Source of the DNA: Rhodobacter sp. CZR27
Lineage (GTDB): Bacteria > Pseudomonadota > Alphaproteobacteria > Rhodobacterales > Rhodobacteraceae
Direction of reading: 5' to 3'
NCBI RefSeq assembly: GCF_002407205.1
Contig: NZ_CP023550.1
Location: 1 to 64,000 of the forward strand
DNA length: 64,000 nt
A program made the position numbers and the translations under genes. The notes under the pieces are model-generated. The model saw nothing but the letters and a program-made list of their open reading frames with translations. It was not told where the DNA came from and made no database searches. Of this stretch, positions 1 to 18,977 are shown piece by piece (position 1 is the stretch's first letter; the number at the start of each line of letters is the position of its first letter).

Positions 1-193
1 TACCGGCCGGAAGTATTAAGATATCTGGCGGGAAGACGGATATTATCCAAGGGGACAGGCCGATCCGGTCAAGTGCCTTTGTTGCAAGGCCCAATCCGGC
101 CGATCCTCGCCCCGGTCATGACAATTCGACAAAATCCGCGACCCCTCCTTCCGCGCCGGATTGACAAGGGGGCGGGGTTCCCGCGAAGAATGG

Positions 194-228
194 ACCCGGC
201 GGTGGAATTGGAGCCGCCGGGTTATAAT
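194..228 (+). promoter_or_regulatory. Hairpin followed by TATAAT upstream of the NRPS/PKS gene
   Basis: The 350 bases before the NRPS/PKS gene hold no convincing gene. They contain a perfect 9-bp stem (194-202 with 214-222, 11-base loop) directly followed by TATAAT at 223-228, an exact -10 consensus 123 bases before the GTG start. No good -35 lies 17 bases upstream of it. A TTGACA at 161-166 is too far away and has only a weak -10 of its own. The hairpin could instead terminate an upstream transcript. The promoter reading is an inference. Confidence 0.3.
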
Positions 229-350
229 GCCGAAGGCCTGCGGGTACCGCATTGAAGCGACATTGAAGCGTCGCGAGCCGGACGCGCGGGATTGAGTTCA
301 TACGTTCAGATAACGGGCCTTTCTGCCCGCCGATTAAAAGGTGTTGCGTA

Positions 351-10342
<9,992 letters not shown>

Positions 10343-10346
<4 letters not shown>

Positions 10347-13099
10347 ACCGCCCGCTTCCCCTGACCGAGCCGGTCGTCGCCCGCTTCCCCGCGACCGCCA
10401 CGCAACTGCGCTTCTGGTTCCTCGACCAGATGACGCCCGGCACCCCGGCGCTGAACGTGGCCGTGCGCTGGGAGATCCGCGGCCAGGTCCAGCCGTCGAG
10501 CATCGAGGCCGCCTTCCAGCGCGTCGTCGACCGGCACGAGATCCTGCGCACCCGGCTGGTCGAGGAGGACGGCCAACTGCTGCAGGAAGTGGCGGCCGCG
10601 GTCCGCTTCCGCCTCAGCGTGGTCGAGCTGCGCGTCGCGGCGGGCGAGGACCCGTCGGAGCGGATCGAGGCCATCGCGCAGGAAACCGGCGCGGTGCCCT
10701 TCGACCTCTCGAAGCCCGGCCTGATGCGGGCGACGCTCGTGCGCCTGTCGCCGGAACGGGCGATGCTGATGATCGTGGCGCATCACGTCTGCTTCGACGG
10801 CTTCTCGATCCGCGTCCTCGGCCACGAGATCGGCACCATCGCCGAAGCGATCGAGGCGGGACGCGAGCCCGACCTGCCCGAGTTGCCGCTGCAATATGGC
10901 GACTATGCGCTCTGGCAGCAGGAATATCTCGCCTGCGGCGTGCTGGAGGAGGACGGCGCCTTCTGGAAGGCGCAGCTGGCCGACGCGCCCTATTTCGAGA
11001 TCGAGGCCGATTTCCCCCGCTCGGGCCGCCGCGGCACCGCCGCTGCCATGACCTCGACCGTGCTGCCGCCCGCCTTCGGCGAGCGACTGGAGGCCGAGGC
11101 GAAGCGGCGCGAGGTCTCGGTCTTCGCCTATGGCACGGCGGTCCTTTCGGCCTGCCTGGCCCGCTTCACCGGCCAGAGCGACGTCCTGATCGGCACCCAG
11201 GTCGCCAGCCGCAACGAGGTGGACCTGGAACCGCTGATCGGCGTCTTCATCAACAACCTCGTGCTGCGCCTGCCGACCGACCCCGAGGCGGCCTTTGCCG
11301 ATCATCTCGGCCGCGTGCGCACCGTGGTGCAGGAGGCGCTGGCGCATCAGTCGATGCCGTTCCACAAGCTGGTGGAGCTGATGAACCCGCCGCGCGATCC
11401 CTCGCGCATGCCGCTGATCTCGATCAACTTCAACATCCAGCGCACCTTCCTGCAGAACCGCCGCTATGGGCGGTTCGAGCTGCTTTCGGCGCCGTCGCAC
11501 ACGCCGGGGGCGGTCTATGACCTGAACTTCCAGATCGTCGGACGGCCCTCGGGCTGGCGGGTGACGCTGGAATACGCGACCGAACTGTTCCGGCCCGCGA
11601 CCGCGCAGGCGCTGCTCGACCTGCTGGTGGCGGGCTTCGGGCAGGCGCTGGACCATCCCGACGCGCCGCTGAAGGCCCTGCCGCTCGACCTTGCGGTGCT
11701 GGAACGGCGCGACCGGCAAGCCGGCCGCCTCGCCCGGCTGGAGGCCGCCGCCCGCGACATGGGCGGAGTGGCCGATGCCGCGGCGGTGGCCGAGCCCGAG
11801 GGCACCTATCTCTTCGTGGTGCCGCAGCCGGATCATGCCGGCCCGCTCGAGGACCTGCCGGCCGAGGTGACGGCCCACCTGGCGGCGCGGCTCGATCCGG
11901 CGGACGTGCCCTGGGGGGTGAGCCTGCTTCTCGCCCTGCCCCGCGACGCTGAAGGCCATCTGCGCCGCGACCGGCTGCGCGTGCCGAAGAAGCCGGCATC
12001 GGCCATCCCGGCGGCCCCCGCCGCATCGGCCCCGCTCCGCAGCATCGAGGCGCAACTCATCCGGATCTGGAAGGACGTGCTCGACCGCGACGCCGTGGAG
12101 CCCACGTCGAACTTCTTCCACCTCGGCGGCCATTCGCTTCTGGTTCTGCGGATGCTGACCCGGGTGCGCGCCGAGATGGGGGTCGAGATCGGCATCGGCG
12201 CGATCTACGACAACCCCCGGCTCTGCGACCTGGCGGGCGTGATCCGCGCGCAGGCGGCGCCTGCGCGGGAGAAGGACGACTGGCGCATCCTGCCGCTTCA
12301 GCAGGGCGGCACCGGCACGCCGCTCATCGCGGTCAACAACGCCTGGACGGCGACAGCGATCCATGCGGGCTTCGCGACCGATCGCCCGGCGATCTGCGTG
12401 CGGCTGTTCGACGGCTCGCCGGGGCAGGAGCACGGCCGGCGCAGCATGGAGGAGATCGCCGCCGATTATGCGGACGTCATCCTCAAGGCCCAGCCGCAGG
12501 GGCCGTTCCTGCTGTTCGGCATCTGCGTCCACGGCAACGTGGCGCTGGAGGCCGCACGGGTGCTGAAGGCCCGCGGCCACGACATCGCGGCCGTGGTGCT
12601 CAAGGACGTGTGGGAGCCCGGCTTCGTCGAGCGGATGCTGGCCGACCGGCGGCTGCGCTGGGTCGACCGGCGCCATACCCTCAAGCGGCGGGTCCGGCGC
12701 TGGTGGGTGGGGCAGATGTCGACCGACGCCTTCCTTGGCGGCTATACGATCATCCGCCGCTCGGGGGTCCTGCATGTCGCCCGTGCGCTGCGCCTGATCG
12801 GCCGGGTGCGCCGGACGGACCTCGAGCCGGAGGAGGAAGGCTTCATCGACTTCCTCGTCGCCGCCCGCGACCGCTATCGCCCCGCGCCCATCGACGTGCC
12901 GGTGCTGCATGTGGTGACCGACGACGTGCCGCGTGCCGAGGGTTTCGATGCCTCGATCGGCTGGGAGCATGTGGTGACAGGCCGGCTGAAGACCGTCCGC
13001 ATCCCCGAGGTCGTGGCCCTGGGCGATCTGCGCATCGGCACCGCCCGGCTGGCCGAGGAGATCGAGACCTTCCTCGCCGAAGGGTCCGCGGGGCGGTGA
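10343..13099 (+). CDS. Terminal NRPS protein: C, degenerate A remnant, PCP, thioesterase
   Basis: A 918-residue protein starting inside the stop of the megasynthase (ATGA, 4-bp overlap), so the two are co-translated. Condensation domain ~1-440 with HHVCFDG at 147-153. Residues ~470-555 resemble only the C-terminal lobe of an adenylation domain (an HLAARL...LALPRDAEGHLRRDRL stretch where NGKxDRxxL is expected). The core with SGSTG is absent. A PCP follows (~560-640, GGHSLL, Ser598), then a thioesterase of the alpha/beta-hydrolase type (~655-915). The thioesterase nucleophile elbow reads GICVHG with Cys728 where Ser is usual. The protein should accept the chain from PCP2, possibly add one more unit charged in trans, and release the product. 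Release as acid, ring or ester cannot be decided from sequence. Confidence 0.9.
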
Positions 13100-13118
13100 T
13101 CCGGCGGGCGAAGCGCCT

Positions 13119-13138
13119 GCGCCGGGCCACCCCGGCGC
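13119..13138. terminator. Bidirectional hairpin between NRPS and PPTase genes
   Basis: An 8-bp perfect GC-rich stem (GCGCCGGG / CCCGGCGC, 13119-13126 with 13131-13138) with a 4-base loop lies in the 86-bp gap between two convergent stop codons. There is no clear T-run on either side. Position and stem strength suggest a shared terminator. Confidence 0.5.
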
Positions 13139-13185
13139 GGGGATCGGCAGGCCGCACGACGCGCCCGCGCCGACAAGCGCGGGGG

Positions 13186-13833
13186 TCAGTCGCGGCGCAG
13201 AAGCTCCACCGGGGCACCGCGGGACTCGACCGCGACCGCGCCGGGCAGGTCGGGGGCGAGGGAAAGATGGATCAGCGTCCAGTCCTGCACCCGCTGCCCC
13301 TCGGCCCGGATCAGGCGGGGGCTGTCCTCCGCCGTCACGTCGAAACTCGCAAGCGGTGTATCGAGCCCGGTGCCGACCGCCTTGAGGAAGGCCTCCTTGC
13401 GGGTCCAGAGGCGGAAGAACGCCTGCTCCCAGTCCGCGCCCGCCAGGGGCTCCAGCGCCTGCAGTTCGGAGGGCGCGAAGAAGCGGGTGGCCACGGCGCG
13501 CTCGATCGGGCGGATCGCCTCGATGTCCACCCCCACGGCGGCCGAGGAACAGAGCGCGAGGGCCGCGAGCCCGCCGCAATGGCTGAGGTTGAACGACGGG
13601 CCGCCGGGCAGCTCCGGCCGGCCGAAGCGGTTGTAGCGGAAGGCGATCCGCGCCGGATCGAGGCCCAGATGCGCGCCGAGCCGCAGCCGCAGTCCGCTGC
13701 GCCCGGCGATGAAGCGGGCGCGGAGCGTCTCGGTCGCGAAGGCGGCCGCCCGGGTGCGTTCGTCGGGCGCCAGAAGCGCCGCCTCGCCCGGCCGGTCCAG
13801 GTCCCATGTCCAGAGTTCGATGCGATGGGTCAT
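13186..13833 (-). CDS. Sfp/Gsp-type 4'-phosphopantetheinyl transferase
   Basis: A 215-residue enzyme that transfers the phosphopantetheine arm of CoA to the serine of carrier proteins. The family signatures are present: FNLSHCGG, GVDIE (Mg-binding acidic pair) and WTRKEAFLKAVGTGL near the middle. Length is normal for the Sfp family. I chose the ATG at 13833 because AGGAG lies about 6 bases upstream; an in-frame upstream start at 13869 has no comparable site. It lies convergent to the NRPS genes and divergent from the hydrolase gene, so it is very likely the activating enzyme for the three NRPS-type carriers and the ACP. Confidence 0.92.
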   Translation of the reverse strand: MTHRIELWTWDLDRPGEAALLAPDERTRAAAFATETLRARFIAGRSGLRLRLGAHLGLDPARIAFRYNRFGRPELPGGPSFNLSHCGGLAALALCSSAAVGVDIEAIRPIERAVATRFFAPSELQALEPLAGADWEQAFFRLWTRKEAFLKAVGTGLDTPLASFDVTAEDSPRLIRAEGQRVQDWTLIHLSLAPDLPGAVAVESRGAPVELLRRD

Positions 13834-13898
13834 CCGCCTCTCCTGCCGCAGCCCGGGCGGCCGCGGCAAGCCGGTTCCTGCGGGCAGGAGGCCGGGCG

Positions 13899-15731
13899 AT
13901 GATCCGCCTCGGCCTTGCCGCCCTCCTGCTGCTGGCGCTGGGGCTGGCGCTGTTTGCCACCGGGATGAGCGAACGGCTGGCCGGGAAGGTCCGGCTCTGG
14001 GCCTGGCGCAACGGGTCGACGGCCTTCGGGCAGGCGGTCGAAAGCCTCGCCATCCCCGCGCGCGACGGCACCCGGCTTGCCACGGATGTCTACCTGCCCG
14101 AGGGCGAGGGGCCGCATCCCGCGATCCTGATCCGCCTGCCCTACGGCAAGCGCCAGTATCCCGAGGTGCTCGACTGGGTGCGCCTCTTCACCCCGCGGGG
14201 CTATGCGGTCGTGGCACAGGACATGCGCGGGCGCTACGCCTCCGAAGGCACCTTCGCCCCCTATCCGCACGAGCGCGAGGACGCCGTGGCGACGCTCGAC
14301 TGGATCGTGGCGCAGGACTGGTCGGACGGGAAGGTGGGCACGGTCGGCTGCTCGGCGCTCGGCGAGACGCAGGTGCTCCTGGCGGCCGAGCGGCACCCGG
14401 CGCACCGGGCGATGATCCCCCTGGGCGCCGGCGGGGCGGCGGGCGCGCTCGAGGGGCGCGCGAGCTATTTCGGCGCCTTCGAGGGCGGCATCCCGGCACT
14501 CGCCTCGGGCTTCGGCTGGTTCTCGCGGGTGGGCGGCAAGACCCCCGACCGGATGGCGGGCGCGACGGGGGATCCGGCCGTCGCGCTGCGGACCCTGCCG
14601 GTCATCGACATGGTGGCCCGCGCCCGCCCCGATCCGACCGACTGGGAGGATTTCCTGCGCCGCTTCGAGGACAGGGCCTACTGGAAGGCCGCGGGCTATG
14701 TCGACGACGGCGACCGCTTCGCCACGCCCGGGCTGATGGTGGACACCTGGTACGATCCCTCGCTGGGCGGCACCTTTGCCCTGGCCCGGGCGATGCGGAA
14801 GACCGCGCCCGACCAGCACCTGATCGTGGCGCCGGGCACGCATTGCAACCACTCCGGCGCGGCGCGCAGCGGCGCGGTGGGCGACCTGCCGGTGGGGAAG
14901 GACGCCTTCCTGCCCTTCGGAAGCCTGTTCCTGCAGTTCATGGACCACTGGCTGAAGGACGGACCCGCCCCCGACCTGCCGCCCTATCTCTATTACATGC
15001 TGGTCGAGGACCGCTGGCGCGAGGCCGGGACCTGGCCGCCCGAGGGCGCCGAGCCGCGGGAGTTCCTGCTCGCCTCCGGGGGCGATGCGCGATCCGCCGC
15101 GGGGAACGGCAAGCTTCTGCCGGCCGCGGCGGCGCCGGGGGCGGACAGCTTCGTCTCGGACCCGGACGATCCGGTTCCTTCCGTCGGCGGCGCGATCTGC
15201 TGCACCGGCAACCCCGAGGATCGCGCGGGGCCGCTTTACCAGGACAGGGTCGAGGCGCGGCAGGACGTGCTGGTCTATACCTCGGCGCCGCTGGAGCGTG
15301 ATCTTCGCATCGCGGGGCCGCTGTCGGCCCGGTTGCGGGTCGAGATCGACACGCCCGATGCCGACGTCGTGGCGCGGCTGTCGGACGTGGGCCCCGACGG
15401 ACGCTCGCGCATGATCCAGGAGGGCGCGCTGCGCCTGCGCTACCGCGCGGGCTTCGACCAGCCGCGCCCGATGACGCCGGGCGAGATCGCCGGGGTGACG
15501 GTGGACATGGGCCATATCGCCTATCTGCTGCGCCCCGGCCACCGCCTGCGCCTGACGCTCGCCGGGTCGAGCTTCCCCCGGCTGGAGCGGAACCTGAATA
15601 CCGGCGGGATGAATGCCGGGGGGACGGAAGGCCGCCCCGCCCGGATCACGGTTCACACCGGGACAGCCACCGGCCGCGGCAGCGGCACCGACAGCGGATC
15701 GGCGCTGACGCTCTTCGTCCTGACCGAGTGA
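13899..15731 (+). CDS. Membrane-anchored CocE/NonD-family alpha/beta hydrolase (X-Pro dipeptidyl peptidase S15-like)
   Basis: A 610-residue protein of the cocaine esterase / glutaryl-7-ACA acylase group. It opens with an uncleaved-looking hydrophobic helix (MIRLGLAALLLLALGLAL). The hydrolase domain has DVYLPEG and a RLPYGKRQYP stretch typical of the family, a nucleophile elbow GCSALG (Ser152), Asp in MVDTWYDP and His in GTHCNH. A C-terminal jelly-roll domain follows (RDLRIAGPLSARLRV... HRLRLTLAGSSFPR). The ATG at 13899 is supported by GCAGGAG 8 bases upstream. It probably acts outside the cytoplasm on an ester or amide. Its adjacency to the NRPS cluster suggests, but does not show, a role in product maturation or resistance. 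The last 79 bp overlap the convergent glycosyltransferase gene. Confidence 0.88.
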   Translation: MIRLGLAALLLLALGLALFATGMSERLAGKVRLWAWRNGSTAFGQAVESLAIPARDGTRLATDVYLPEGEGPHPAILIRLPYGKRQYPEVLDWVRLFTPRGYAVVAQDMRGRYASEGTFAPYPHEREDAVATLDWIVAQDWSDGKVGTVGCSALGETQVLLAAERHPAHRAMIPLGAGGAAGALEGRASYFGAFEGGIPALASGFGWFSRVGGKTPDRMAGATGDPAVALRTLPVIDMVARARPDPTDWEDFLRRFEDRAYWKAAGYVDDGDRFATPGLMVDTWYDPSLGGTFALARAMRKTAPDQHLIVAPGTHCNHSGAARSGAVGDLPVGKDAFLPFGSLFLQFMDHWLKDGPAPDLPPYLYYMLVEDRWREAGTWPPEGAEPREFLLASGGDARSAAGNGKLLPAAAAPGADSFVSDPDDPVPSVGGAICCTGNPEDRAGPLYQDRVEARQDVLVYTSAPLERDLRIAGPLSARLRVEIDTPDADVVARLSDVGPDGRSRMIQEGALRLRYRAGFDQPRPMTPGEIAGVTVDMGHIAYLLRPGHRLRLTLAGSSFPRLERNLNTGGMNAGGTEGRPARITVHTGTATGRGSGTDSGSALTLFVLTE

Positions 15732-16852
15732 CGCGCCATCTCGGAGGTGACGATCGCCGCGATCTCGCGCCGGAACCGCTCGGCGCTGAAGCGCTGCGCG
15801 AGCGCCGAGATCCGCACCGGGTCGAAGCGGAAGGCCTCGCGCTCGAAGCGCAGCACCGCCTCGCGGATGTCCTCGATGCCCTGCTTCTCGAAGAACAGGC
15901 CCGACACACCGTCGGTCACGCTGTCGAGGATGCCGCCGCGGCCATAGGCGATCACCGGCGTGCCGCAGGACATCGCCTCGACCGGGACGATGCCGAAATC
16001 CTCCTCGCCGGGGAAGATCAGCGCCCTGGCCGAACCGTAGAGCCTGGGCAGGTCCCCGGTCGGCACCCGGCCGAGCATCGTCACGTTGGGCGGCAGGTTC
16101 CGCGCGAGGCTGTCGGCCTCCTCGCCCTCGCCCACCACCAGAAGCTGCTGGTCGAGACCGCGGAAGGCCTCGATCACCAGGTCGGGCCGCTTGTAATGCA
16201 CGAGCTGCGAGACGAAGAGATAGGGCCCGCGCTTCGTCCCGGCCGGCGGCAGGCGGAAGGTCTCCAGATCGACCGGCGGGTTCACCACGTCCGAGTCGCG
16301 GTGGTAGTAGCGCTGCACCCGCTCGGCCACGAAATGCGAATTGGCGATGAAGCGGTCCACCCGCGAGGCCGAGGACACGTCCCAGATCCGCAAGCGGTGG
16401 GCCAGCCGCGAGAAATAGGCCCGCTTCAGCCAGGAGAGACGGCCGCGATAGGTGGGATAGTGATCCCAAAGGTAGCGCATCGGCGTGTGGATGTAGCAGA
16501 TGTGCGGCACATGCGGCGGCACGATCACGCCCTTGGCCGGGCCGCTTTCCGACGAGATCACCAGGTCGAACTCCGACAGGTCGATCTCTTCCAGCGCCCG
16601 CGGCATCAGCGCGAGGTATTTCTGGTAGTGCCGGCGCGCGAAGGGCAGCCTGCTGATGAAGGTCTCGTGCAGCGGCCGGTCGAGGATCAGCGGCGAGAGC
16701 TTCGCGCGGTCGGCGACATGGGTGAAGATCTCGGCCTGCGGAAACAGGCGCAGCAGTTCCTCGATCACGTGCTCGCCGCCCCGCATCGACACAAGCCAGT
16801 AATGGATGATGGCAACGCGCTGTTCGCGGATCCGGTCATCAAGCATAATCAT
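15653..16852 (-). CDS. GT4 glycosyltransferase, WbaZ-like
   Basis: A 399-residue group 1 (GT-B fold) glycosyltransferase. The N-terminal half has VAIIHYWLVSMRGGE and ICYIHTPMRYLWD, as in WbaZ-type mannosyltransferases of polysaccharide loci. The C-terminal half has PYLFVSQLVHYKRPDLVIEA and the donor-site FPGEEDFGIVPVEAMSCGTPVIA with the E-x7-E pair. It probably adds a sugar, mannose being a guess, from a nucleotide donor at the inner face of the membrane. Its start overlaps the end of the Wzc-type gene by 14 bp, so it is the third gene of that operon. Its 3' end overlaps the convergent hydrolase gene by 79 bp. Confidence 0.87.
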   Translation of the reverse strand: MIMLDDRIREQRVAIIHYWLVSMRGGEHVIEELLRLFPQAEIFTHVADRAKLSPLILDRPLHETFISRLPFARRHYQKYLALMPRALEEIDLSEFDLVISSESGPAKGVIVPPHVPHICYIHTPMRYLWDHYPTYRGRLSWLKRAYFSRLAHRLRIWDVSSASRVDRFIANSHFVAERVQRYYHRDSDVVNPPVDLETFRLPPAGTKRGPYLFVSQLVHYKRPDLVIEAFRGLDQQLLVVGEGEEADSLARNLPPNVTMLGRVPTGDLPRLYGSARALIFPGEEDFGIVPVEAMSCGTPVIAYGRGGILDSVTDGVSGLFFEKQGIEDIREAVLRFEREAFRFDPVRISALAQRFSAERFRREIAAIVTSEMARHSVRTKSVSADPLSVPLPRPVAVPV

Positions 16853-18977
16853 ACCTGTACATCTCGCGGGCTGCGGTATGGCCCTTGCGGACCTGCGTCA
16901 GGATGGTGCCGATCACCGGCACGTCGGCGCCCTGCAGGCGCTCGTAGGCGTCCTCCACCAGCGTCCGCGGGGTCTTGCCGCTGCGGACCACCAGAAGCGT
17001 GCTGTCGGCATGGCGCGAGACCACCAGCGCATCGGCGATGTCGAGAACGGGGGGCGCGTCGATCAGCACCACGTCGTAGCGCAGCCGCAGGCGGTTGATC
17101 AGCTCTCCCAGGCGGGGCGAGGACAGAAGGTCGGCGCTGTTGGACACCGACCGCAGCGGCGCGAGCACCGTCAGCCCCGAGGGCAGCTCGGCCGGCTGGA
17201 GCTGGGCGAGGTCGATCCCGCCCGCCAGATAGTCCGCCACGCAGCCGCGCTGCGACGTGAGGTCGAACACCTTGCGCGTGATCGACCGGCGCAGGTCGAG
17301 GTCGATCATGATCGCGCTGGTGGAGACCCGCGTCAGCGCGACGGCCAGCGCGGCGCAGGTGCTGGACTTGCCCTCGCCCTGCAGCGCCGAGGTCATCATC
17401 AGCACCTTCGGGCGGCCGAGGCTGCGCACGTCGAACAGCTGGGCCCGCAGCGCGCTGATCGCCTCCATGTAGGGCGAGCGGTCGGTGAGGGTGAGTTCCT
17501 TCGAGAGCCAGCCCGGGTTGCGCCGGCGCCGCGGCTCGTAGGGAATGAGGCCCATGACCGGGCTTGCGGTGATGCGGCGCAGGTCGTCGCTGGCATGGAT
17601 GCGCCGGCTCAGCGCCTCGATCAGGAAGGCGAGCGCCGTGCCGAAGGACAGGCCGAACACGCCCGCGACCGCCAGCAGCAGCTTCTTGCGCGGCGCCGTC
17701 GGCCGGTCGGGCGGCGTGGCCTCGGTGACGATGCGGGCATCGGGGCGCTGGAAGTCCGACTGGGCGTTGGTCTCGGTCAGGCGCGACAGGAAGTTCTCGT
17801 AGACCATCCGCGTGGCCGAGGCCTGCCGCTCGAGCTGGTTCAGCTTCACCGCGGCGGCCGAGAGCTTCACCAGCCGCTTCTCGATCTGGCGGATCTGGTC
17901 CTGCAGCGCCTGCTCGCGCTGGGTGGCCACGTCCACGTCGCTCTTCATGTTCTCGATGATGCGGCGCACCTCGGCCTCGGTCCGCCGGTCGAGGTCCTGC
18001 AGCCGCGCGTTCAGCCGGATCATCTCGGGATGGCGCCGGCCCAGCCGGTCGGCGTTCGAGGCCTGTTCGCGCGCAATCTCGATGCGCTCGCGCTGGAGCG
18101 TCTCGAGCAGCGGCGACGAGACGACATGCGCGACCGAGGTAAGGCCCGCCTGCTCCAGCCGCTTGGTCACGATCTCGTAGCGCACCGTCGCGTCCGAGCG
18201 TTCCGAGGCGGTGGTCACCAGGCGCTGGTTCAGGTCGACGAGAAAGCGCTCGGTCGTCTCCTGGTTGGCGCCGTTCTCGTCGGCGGTGCGCGCCCGCAGG
18301 TCGAGGATCGCCTGGTCGGCCGCCTCGACCGCGGTGGACAGCTCTCCCAGCCGCTTCTGCAGCCAGGCCGTCGCGCGGAGCGTGGAGTTCCGCTTGGTCT
18401 CGACCTGGTCGGCGATGTATTCCTTGGCCAGCGTATTGGCCACCAGCGAGGCGAGCTTCGGGTCGCTGGCCTTGAAGGCGATGCCGATGGCATAGGAGAT
18501 GCCGACCTGCGTCACGGTCAGCCGCGCGGCGATCCGCAGGATGGTGATCCGCCGCTTTTCCGCCTCGGGGATCGTCTCGCCGCCTTCCAGCGCGAATTCC
18601 GGATGCGAGGTCAGCCCGAGCCGGTCCACCACCTTGCCGATCAGCGTGTTCGACTTCAGCGAGACGATCTCGCCCGCGATCACCGGGTTGGTGACGTCGA
18701 GGTCCGAGACCACCTGCTTCACGTCCGTCACCCGTTCCTGGCGGGTATCGAGGATCACCTGGGCATAGGCGGTATAGGTGGGCTCCATCCGGCTGATGGC
18801 CGCGAACATGCCGGCCACCGCGATGGCGCCCGAGGCGAGGATCTGCCACTTGCGCCGGCGGAGCACCTCGACGGCGAAGCCGAGATCGACCGCCTCGACC
18901 ACGGCCATCCTCTGCCGGGCGTCCTTGTCCTCGGCCAGCGGCGGACGGGCGGCGGCCTCCGGGATGGTCTGCTTCAT
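16839..18977 (-). CDS. Wzc/GumC-type polysaccharide co-polymerase with C-terminal BY-kinase
   Basis: A 712-residue inner-membrane protein. An N-terminal transmembrane segment (RKWQILASGAIAVAGMFAA) precedes a Wzz chain-length domain (~residues 45-200), a long periplasmic coiled coil, and a second membrane segment (LLLAVAGVFGLSFGTALAFLI). The C-terminal tyrosine kinase has Walker A LQGEGKSS (Lys537), Walker A' MIDLDLRR and Walker B VLIDAPP. It ends in a short tyrosine cluster (MYRYDYA) as the autophosphorylation tail. It controls chain length and export together with the ExoF-like protein encoded just upstream. The ATG at 18977 has AGGAGGG 5 bases upstream and overlaps the upstream stop (ATGA). 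Confidence 0.92.
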   Translation of the reverse strand: MKQTIPEAAARPPLAEDKDARQRMAVVEAVDLGFAVEVLRRRKWQILASGAIAVAGMFAAISRMEPTYTAYAQVILDTRQERVTDVKQVVSDLDVTNPVIAGEIVSLKSNTLIGKVVDRLGLTSHPEFALEGGETIPEAEKRRITILRIAARLTVTQVGISYAIGIAFKASDPKLASLVANTLAKEYIADQVETKRNSTLRATAWLQKRLGELSTAVEAADQAILDLRARTADENGANQETTERFLVDLNQRLVTTASERSDATVRYEIVTKRLEQAGLTSVAHVVSSPLLETLQRERIEIAREQASNADRLGRRHPEMIRLNARLQDLDRRTEAEVRRIIENMKSDVDVATQREQALQDQIRQIEKRLVKLSAAAVKLNQLERQASATRMVYENFLSRLTETNAQSDFQRPDARIVTEATPPDRPTAPRKKLLLAVAGVFGLSFGTALAFLIEALSRRIHASDDLRRITASPVMGLIPYEPRRRRNPGWLSKELTLTDRSPYMEAISALRAQLFDVRSLGRPKVLMMTSALQGEGKSSTCAALAVALTRVSTSAIMIDLDLRRSITRKVFDLTSQRGCVADYLAGGIDLAQLQPAELPSGLTVLAPLRSVSNSADLLSSPRLGELINRLRLRYDVVLIDAPPVLDIADALVVSRHADSTLLVVRSGKTPRTLVEDAYERLQGADVPVIGTILTQVRKGHTAAREMYRYDYA

